Below, one piece after another: positions 6,270 through 10,888 of a stretch of DNA of 10,888 nt (position 1 is the stretch's first letter; every line of letters starts with the position of its first letter). The notes under the pieces were generated by a model that worked only from the letters and a program-made list of their open reading frames with translations, made no database searches and was not told where the DNA came from. Both the position numbers and the translations under genes were made by a program. Location: positions 1 through 10,888 of the forward strand of contig JAOUDF010000070.1 of the NCBI GenBank assembly GCA_029859385.1, written 5' to 3'. The DNA comes from Nitrospirota bacterium. Lineage in GTDB: Bacteria > Nitrospirota > JAOUDF01.

Positions 6270-7357
6270 CTTCCACCTCCCTGGCTGCTCTTTATAAGCT
6301 GGGCAATATCGTCACTGGTCAAGGCCTTCATGAACTCCACCAGTTGCGATTTTTCCTTCTTCAACAGGTTGAGCGGGACCATCCCTCCGTCGAGATTCGG
6401 GTTCAGTACCCCGCCCTTGTCGTAAAAATCGATGACGGCTTCGAGCGTTGGCTCGCTACCGTCGTGCATGTAGGGCGCCGTAAGCGCGACGTTGCGAAGG
6501 CCCGGCGTCTTGAAGGCGCCAATGTCCTTCGGCTCGCGGGTGACGATGAAACGGCCGAGCTCCGCAACGCCTTCCCTGAAGGCGAGCTCTTCGGGGGTTG
6601 CCGTGCCTTTTTGTGCCTCTCTTGCCAGCTTCTCGAAATTAGCGTCTTTCATTGCCACCCCGATGTTGTGGAACTTGTTGTTCGTAAAAAACGGGTATAC
6701 CGAGATGAAGCCGTGGCAGGTGGCGCAGCGCGCCTTGCCGTTAAAGAGAACCCACCCCGCCTTTGCATCGTCGGAGATAGCTCCCTTGTCTCCGGCAATA
6801 AAACGGTCAAAGGGGGAACTTGCTGATACCAGAGTTCTTTCGAAGGCGGCAATGGCCTTGGCCACATGGTCGATGGTAAAGCTTTCAGTGCCAAAAGTTT
6901 TTTTGAACCCCTTTCTGTACTCGGGGATATCGCGGAGCTTCTTTTCCAGCGCCTCGTGAGACGGCATCCCCATCTCGACAGGATTGATGAGGGGCCCCTT
7001 GGCTTGTTCTTCCAGGGTTACAGCTCTTCCGTCCCAGAACTGAAGCTCAAGAAAAGCCGCGTTCAAGGTTGTAGGCGAATTCCGGGTCCCTTTCTTTCCC
7101 CCGATCCCTTCCGCCACCTTCTTTCCGTCAGCGAAACCCTTCTCCGGTTCGTGACAGGTGGCGCACGATACGGTGTCGTCGACGGACAGACGCTTGTCGA
7201 AATAAAGCTTTCGGCCCAGTTCAACCTTGGCGGTGGTGGCAGGGTTGTCGACGGGTTCTTCGGGAGGGAGTATGCCGGCCGGCAGCGCGCCGCCCACCGC
7301 TGCCGCATGAAGAGCCAGGATGACAAGACAGATAAGCAGGGTATAAAGACCTTTCAT
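6266..7357 (-). CDS. Di-haem cytochrome c peroxidase family protein, MauG-like
   Basis: 363-residue periplasmic protein with a signal peptide (about 1-24) and two haem c motifs, CATCH at 65-69 and CATCH at 211-215. Conserved family segments include RNSPTTLN, QFWDGR (Trp108 between the haems), EEQA (Gln118) and NPVEMG (Glu128), then RNVALTAPYMHDG near the C-terminus. Bacterial cytochrome c peroxidases reduce hydrogen peroxide with electrons from small cytochromes; MauG relatives instead oxidise protein side chains. Two features point to the MauG side: the residue 14 after the His of PYMHDG is Tyr312 where Pseudomonas peroxidase has its axial Met, and the loop that carries the distal His in that enzyme reads GIGGKKGTRNSPT, without a His. 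It is the first gene of a three-gene operon with the phosphoesterase and a cytochrome, has a good AAGGAG ribosome site, and has a promoter candidate about 35 bp upstream. The family is certain; the MauG-type assignment rests on remembered alignments. Confidence 0.9.
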   Translation of the reverse strand: MKGLYTLLICLVILALHAAAVGGALPAGILPPEEPVDNPATTAKVELGRKLYFDKRLSVDDTVSCATCHEPEKGFADGKKVAEGIGGKKGTRNSPTTLNAAFLELQFWDGRAVTLEEQAKGPLINPVEMGMPSHEALEKKLRDIPEYRKGFKKTFGTESFTIDHVAKAIAAFERTLVSASSPFDRFIAGDKGAISDDAKAGWVLFNGKARCATCHGFISVYPFFTNNKFHNIGVAMKDANFEKLAREAQKGTATPEELAFREGVAELGRFIVTREPKDIGAFKTPGLRNVALTAPYMHDGSEPTLEAVIDFYDKGGVLNPNLDGGMVPLNLLKKEKSQLVEFMKALTSDDIAQLIKSSQGGGR

Positions 7358-7390
7358 GGCCCTCTCCTTTCTCAGTGAGACGTGAATTTA

Positions 7391-7418
7391 AATCTATCTT
7401 CGACTGGAGAATTGTCAA
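7391..7418 (-). promoter_or_regulatory. Candidate sigma-70 promoter for the peroxidase operon
   Basis: On the minus strand TTGACA (7413-7418) is followed after 16 bp by TAGATT (7391-7396), which would start the mRNA about 27 nt before the ATG at 7357. A second -10-like TATAAT lies just upstream (7428-7433) but has no good -35. A short dyad, ATTGT (7411-7415) and ACAAT (7423-7427) with a 7-bp spacer, overlaps the -35 and could be an operator. Confidence 0.5.
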
Positions 7419-7484
7419 ATAAACAATATTATACGCAACAATGGTGCGCTTGAAAGGGCCGCAATCAGCGTGTGAAATGAAAAA

Positions 7485-7521
7485 GCCCCGCCGGGAGGAA
7501 GGAGAGAAAACCCGGCGGGGC
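7485..7521 (-). terminator. Intrinsic terminator of the PilZ-receiver gene
   Basis: GCCCCGCCGGG (7485-7495) and CCCGGCGGGGC (7511-7521) form a perfect 11-bp GC-rich stem with a 15-nt loop. On the minus strand the stem is followed by TTTTT (plus-strand 7480-7484), so it ends transcription arriving from the PilZ-receiver gene, about 118 nt after its stop codon, and insulates the peroxidase operon downstream. Confidence 0.85.
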
Positions 7522-7638
7522 GTAAGGCATGTCAGCATTTCTGCTGATGCACGAAACTTTATCGCGAGGAAGGTTAAAGGAAGATTAAATCTTTAAATGG
7601 CGGGCAATTGCGGCAGGCTTGAGGCCGCCGGAGAGCTT
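7522..7638. other. 3' leader-like gap with two short palindromes
   Basis: No gene seen. It holds a hairpin TCAGCA-TTTC-TGCTGA (7532-7547, extendable by GCA/TGC on the outside with a 2-nt bulge) and the palindrome AAGATT-A-AATCTT (7581-7593). On the minus strand these form the 3' untranslated part of the PilZ-receiver mRNA ahead of its terminator. Any function, such as mRNA stability or a processed 3' small RNA, is speculation. Confidence 0.35.
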
Positions 7639-8319
7639 TCAGGAAAGGTAGCTGGAAAGCTTTTCAGCAAAACGCCGGGGCGTCGTCATCATCTTGGTGA
7701 GAAAATCAAGGATCTCGAAAGGCGCGAGGCGGTCCTTCACGTCGGGCCCCACGGCACTGGTGAGGACGACGACCTTGAGGTCTTTTAATGATTCGTCGGA
7801 GCGGATGACTTCAAGAAACTGAAAACCGTCCATGCCGTCCATGTAGAGGTCGAGGAGGATCAGATCCGGCCTCGATTCGGCAATCTTTTCGAGGGCTTCG
7901 TTCCCGTCGGCGGCCTCCCGAACCTCACACTCCATCATCTCGATACACCCCTTGTACATCATTCTTATAGCAGGAGAGTCCTCCACGAGAAGGACCTTTT
8001 TCCGGTGCTCGGTGAGCTTGTCGCAGAAATTGCTCACAAAGGTTCTTATCCTGGCAAGACTGGCTTCCGGAAGGTCATGAAATCTGATGCCTATCCCTAC
8101 TCCCATTTTGACGTGCTGTACTACGGCCTTGATACGCATCAGCGGGTCTGCGTCCCGCAGTGAGAACTCGAGGGTGATTTCACTGCCGGTAGGGAACGGG
8201 ATATGGGAATGGATCAGCATGCCGCTTTCGCTGATGTCGAGGGCCTTGCCTTTGATGGAACCGTTGATCAGGATGTCCCGCTTGACGACAAAGCGGGCAA
8301 ATTTGCGCGCATTTAACAA
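7639..8319 (-). CDS. PilZ-receiver fusion: c-di-GMP-binding response regulator
   Basis: 226-residue cytoplasmic protein without a signal or membrane segment. The N-terminal PilZ domain (about 1-98) keeps both c-di-GMP motifs: RxxxR (Arg5, Arg9) and DxSxxG (Asp28, Ser30, Gly33). The C-terminal receiver domain (about 107-226) has the acidic pair Glu113/Asp114, phospho-acceptor Asp157 in LLDLYMDGMDG, Thr187 in LTSA and Lys209; the usual Pro after the Lys is replaced by Met. There is no DNA-binding or enzymatic output, so phosphorylation and c-di-GMP are probably combined to control a protein partner, often motility or surface polymers in other bacteria. The start is taken as the TTG at 8319, which has AGAGG five bases upstream and keeps the first PilZ Arg in frame; the nearby ATG at 8312 is in another frame. 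It is a single-gene unit with its own terminator and is divergent from the glycosyltransferase. The cognate kinase is not evident. Confidence 0.88.
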   Translation of the reverse strand: MLNARKFARFVVKRDILINGSIKGKALDISESGMLIHSHIPFPTGSEITLEFSLRDADPLMRIKAVVQHVKMGVGIGIRFHDLPEASLARIRTFVSNFCDKLTEHRKKVLLVEDSPAIRMMYKGCIEMMECEVREAADGNEALEKIAESRPDLILLDLYMDGMDGFQFLEVIRSDESLKDLKVVVLTSAVGPDVKDRLAPFEILDFLTKMMTTPRRFAEKLSSYLS

Positions 8320-8600
8320 CGTAGCCTCTGCTGTACAGGGAAGAAATATGTGAATGAAGGATCGGCAGAAAGGTGCGCGGTATTGAGAAGAAACTCAAAA
8401 TTGGTACTTGGTCCTCTAAGGGGCAGAGCGTTCAAGCCGCCGCCGTCGTCCATAAGGCCAAAGGGTTTTTGAGCGGTGGTGGATGCATCTGAAGAGGGTG
8501 ATGGATACTTTTATCGGCTTGGTTGTAAGTGTTATAGTCTTGTGTTGAATTTTCCGATACTCCTTTTGTAGCACTGGGCGAACCACGCATCGAGGCTTAA
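8320..8600. other. Divergent intergenic region between PilZ-receiver and glycosyltransferase genes
   Basis: 281 bp with no convincing gene. It should hold promoters for both flanking genes. On the plus strand a TATAGT hexamer (8533-8538) is the best -10-like element for the glycosyltransferase but lacks a recognisable -35 at 16-18 bp. No clear minus-strand promoter, riboswitch or dyad was found. Confidence 0.5.
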
Positions 8601-10649
8601 ATGCTTAAAGGAACAATTATCCCTGTTTCAGTATTCTGTTTTGCCCTTGTCTTACGCCTTGTCTATCTTTTTCAGATAAATTCTTCCAGTCCATTTATGG
8701 AAAGCGAGATCGGCGATTCAGCCATCTATATTGCCAAGGCTCTAAAGGTGATTGATGGAGATATTCTCTCCGGACGAGAGGTTTTTTTTCACAGCAGCCC
8801 TCTCTATATCTATTTTCTCGCCGCTATCTTCGCTTTGTTCGGTAAAGGCTTTTTTGCCGTGCGGCTAATCCAGATAGTAGTGGGTTCGTTGAGCTGCGTT
8901 CTTCTTTACTTTATCGCTCGCAGGTATTTTGGGCAGCAGGTTGCTGTAATTTCAGGCATTATGGCTGCACTCTACGGTTATTTCATTTTCTCCGATGCCG
9001 ACTTGCTGGCAATTAACCTCGTAATCTTCTTTGCGTTGAGCGCCCTTCTCGCGTTCATTGAAGGGCAAGCAAGGGGGAGTTTCTCGCTAATATGCCTGGC
9101 CGGTATTTTTCTTGGCTTGTCGACTCTTGGAAAACCCGACATGCTTTTATTGGCGCCAGCCTTGTTTTTTTGGCTTTTTTTCAGAATGCGTAAAAGAGCA
9201 GATCTGCCGCGAAGCAGGCCATATATTCTTTGCCTTGTTTTCTTCCTGTCGGTCAGCTTCACGGTCTTTCCGGTTACCGTCAGAAATTACATGGTGCAAA
9301 AAGACCTTGTCCTTATTACATCAAATGGCGGCATCAACTTCTATATAGGCAACAATCCGGATGCTACCGGAATGTTCGTAATTCCGCAGGATAGAAAGCT
9401 CTACAACGACGACCGCTTCTATCAGTCAACCTTTACCTGGCCGCAGGCGAAGACGGGGCGCAGCATGTTGCCATCAGAGGTCTCCCGGTTCTGGTTTCGG
9501 GAAGGGCTCGAATTTATCAAGGAAGAGCCCCGGAAAGCGATCGAAATTCTTGGTTTGAAGTTTCTGCTTTTTTGGAACTGGTATGAGATACCCAATAATC
9601 ACGACTATTACTATGCCAAAGTATATTTGTCGCCTTTGTTGAAGATGCCGTTCATCACCGGGTTCTCGGTCATCGCGCCTTTGGCCCTCCTGGGATTATT
9701 TCTGCTCCTGAGGCAAAAGGCGAGGAATGCCGAGGTGCCATTGTTTCCTCTTCTTGTGTTTATGCTTTTGCCTATGATAACAGCCATCGCCTTCTTTGTA
9801 ACAGGTAGATACCGTTTGCCTGCAGTAGTCTTTTTCTTCCCTTTTGCCGGATATGCGATTTCAAGCGGTTTTTCAATATTAAAGGCTGGCCTTGACCGCA
9901 GGCTTTGGCTGCCCGCAGGGATTTTCTTCTTAGTGGCCGTTTTTACTGTCAATATCAGAATGCCGGTTTTTAACGAGAATCTCGGCATTGCAAATGAGCA
10001 TGATGATATCGCGACGCTCTATTGCAAGCAGGGAGAGTTTCGCAAGGCCGCTGAAATATATGAGAGGGCCGTGACCTATAAACATAATGAAGCATTGCTC
10101 TATTACAAGCTGGGCGGGATTTATCATCTGAAGCTCAATGAACTCCAAAAGGCCTATGCCGCCTTCAAAAAATCAGCGGAGCTTGAACCACAAAATATAG
10201 ATAGTGCCCTCAGTCTTGGAGTTACTGCCCTTCAAACAGGGCGCGTGGATGAGGCGGAGCGAGAATTCCGGAAAATACTGGATCTGGAGCCAGGCTACAC
10301 CAAAGCTCTTGTTAATTTGGGGGTGGTTTATACGCGCACGGGGCGTCCCGCAGAAGCACTCCCACTTCTTCAAAAGGCAGTAGAAAACGACCCTTCAAAT
10401 TTCAATGCGCTCACGAACCTAGGTTACGCCTATCTTCTGGTGAAAGACTTCAAAAATGCCGTTGCCTGCGAGGAAGCCGCACTTCGCATAAATTATGCGT
10501 CAATCATCGCCCGTCTTGACCTGGCAGAAGCCCTGCTGGGTCTCGGTAACAAGGTGAGGGCAAAAGAAGAGCTCGGAATCATCTTGAAAAACACTCCCGA
10601 AGGACATCCTGTCCGACAGAGGGCAGAGTCGCTATACCGCACACCCTGA
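8601..10649 (+). CDS. GT-C (PMT/ArnT-type) membrane glycosyltransferase fused to TPR repeats
   Basis: 682-residue membrane protein. Residues 1 to about 455 contain roughly ten hydrophobic helices of the GT39-like GT-C fold. The first extracytoplasmic loop carries the acidic segment ESEIGDSAIY (Glu34, Glu36, Asp39), where these enzymes place catalytic Asp/Glu residues. Such enzymes move sugars from lipid-linked donors onto lipid or protein acceptors on the outer face of the inner membrane. Residues about 465-675 form six TPR units (for example LGVVYTRTGRPAEALPLLQK), a protein-binding solenoid that should lie on the outer face if the last helix exits there. The start ATG has GAGG five bases upstream. 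GC is clearly lower than in the genes to its left, which may point to separate ancestry. It stands alone on this strand; the acceptor and donor sugar are unknown. The architecture resembles eukaryotic TMTC O-mannosyltransferases (GT-C plus TPR), by analogy only. Confidence 0.88.
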   Translation: MLKGTIIPVSVFCFALVLRLVYLFQINSSSPFMESEIGDSAIYIAKALKVIDGDILSGREVFFHSSPLYIYFLAAIFALFGKGFFAVRLIQIVVGSLSCVLLYFIARRYFGQQVAVISGIMAALYGYFIFSDADLLAINLVIFFALSALLAFIEGQARGSFSLICLAGIFLGLSTLGKPDMLLLAPALFFWLFFRMRKRADLPRSRPYILCLVFFLSVSFTVFPVTVRNYMVQKDLVLITSNGGINFYIGNNPDATGMFVIPQDRKLYNDDRFYQSTFTWPQAKTGRSMLPSEVSRFWFREGLEFIKEEPRKAIEILGLKFLLFWNWYEIPNNHDYYYAKVYLSPLLKMPFITGFSVIAPLALLGLFLLLRQKARNAEVPLFPLLVFMLLPMITAIAFFVTGRYRLPAVVFFFPFAGYAISSGFSILKAGLDRRLWLPAGIFFLVAVFTVNIRMPVFNENLGIANEHDDIATLYCKQGEFRKAAEIYERAVTYKHNEALLYYKLGGIYHLKLNELQKAYAAFKKSAELEPQNIDSALSLGVTALQTGRVDEAEREFRKILDLEPGYTKALVNLGVVYTRTGRPAEALPLLQKAVENDPSNFNALTNLGYAYLLVKDFKNAVACEEAALRINYASIIARLDLAEALLGLGNKVRAKEELGIILKNTPEGHPVRQRAESLYRTP

Positions 10650-10675
10650 TTTAGGCTTGCCCCCTAAAAAAGACC

Positions 10676-10704
10676 TTGACGATCTTCTTTTACTTGATTA
10701 GAAT
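10676..10704 (+). promoter_or_regulatory. Sigma-70 promoter for the Cys-rich protein gene
   Basis: TTGACG (10676-10681) and TAGAAT (10699-10704) are separated by exactly 17 bp, a near-consensus sigma-70 promoter. Transcription would start near 10711, giving a leader of about 93 nt. The leader contains a GC hairpin (CCCGCA and TGCCGGG arms, about 10729-10751, one bulge) of unknown role. Confidence 0.7.
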
Positions 10705-10803
10705 TTTCCTCTGTTTTGCCATAAGTAAAGCAGCCCGCAGTTTTTGCCGGGAACCTTATGGTACATTTCTGGATAGTAGTTCTATAATAAGGAGGTAAAC
10801 TAA

Positions 10804-10888
10804 ATGTGTGACCACACCAAAAAGTATGTTTATATCTGCTACGAATGCGAAGAAATTGCCGAGCAACCCAAGGAATGTTGCGGCAAGC
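10804..10888 (+). CDS. Small cysteine-rich zinc-ribbon-like protein (3' end outside the window)
   Basis: Only the first 28 codons are visible. The ATG follows a near-perfect AAGGAGG ribosome site. The peptide has Cys2, a CxxC pair (Cys12, Cys15, in YICYEC) and adjacent Cys25-Cys26 followed by Gly-Lys, spaced like a rubredoxin or zinc-ribbon metal site (CxxC, nine residues, CCG). It probably binds Zn or Fe through these Cys residues. The own promoter and strong ribosome site suggest good expression. The full length and function cannot be judged from this window. Confidence 0.75.
   Translation, partial: MCDHTKKYVYICYECEEIAEQPKECCGK

Noticed and set aside
5619..6425. Plus-strand open frame of 268 codons opposite the phosphoesterase and peroxidase
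   Set aside because: It crosses two well-defined genes on the other strand and has no family features or ribosome site.
8313..8453. Minus-strand 46-codon open frame just before, and overlapping, the PilZ-receiver start
   Set aside because: No ribosome site and an unremarkable peptide; overlap with the TTG start could be chance.
10650..10668. TTTAGG/CCTAAA hairpin after the glycosyltransferase gene
   Set aside because: The stem is short and AT-rich and has no T-run on the plus strand, so it is not called a terminator.
10783..10788. Perfect TATAAT hexamer before the Cys-rich gene
   Set aside because: It lies about 3 bp before the ribosome site, so transcription would start inside it; the promoter at 10676-10704 fits better.

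Overview
The window looks like a chromosomal stretch from a Geobacter-like member of the Desulfuromonadota (formerly Deltaproteobacteria). The grounds are exported c-type cytochromes, a di-haem peroxidase, a CHASE2 sensor kinase paired with a FecR/LysM protein, a PilZ-receiver fusion, and moderately high GC in most genes. This assignment is inference from gene content; no marker gene is present.

Layout. Positions 1-3689 (minus strand) hold a two-gene sensory unit: an exported LysM-FecR protein with three C-terminal repeats and a terminal membrane anchor, followed 22 bp later by a CHASE2 histidine kinase that runs off the left edge. A 275-bp divergent gap carries a protein-like open frame without a start codon and a perfect dyad. 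Then comes a small exported plus-strand protein with a His/Asp/Lys-rich tail (3965-4441). It converges on a minus-strand three-gene operon (7357 to 4463): a MauG-like di-haem peroxidase, a Tat-exported metallophosphoesterase (ATGA overlap), and a mono-haem cytochrome c with a SoxA/TsdA-like C-terminal domain. Upstream of the operon are a TTGACA promoter candidate and the intrinsic terminator of the next gene, a PilZ-receiver protein (8319 to 7639, TTG start). On the plus strand a large GT-C glycosyltransferase fused to six TPR repeats (8601-10649) has visibly lower GC. The window closes with a good sigma-70 promoter and the start of a small cysteine-rich zinc-ribbon-like protein.

How the genes may work together. 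The three-gene operon is the most interesting part. All three products should be periplasmic. The peroxidase has a Tyr where classical bacterial peroxidases have the axial Met, and it lacks the distal His; both are MauG features. The phosphoesterase carries GEHD instead of GNHD in its metal site. The cytochrome has a Cys at the place where SoxA/TsdA proteins have a Cys haem ligand. Together they suggest a periplasmic redox or sulfur-linked enzyme system whose substrate I cannot name. The FecR/CHASE2 pair is probably a separate envelope-sensing system, and PilZ-REC links c-di-GMP to a phosphorelay. No RNA gene, CRISPR array or insertion sequence was seen.
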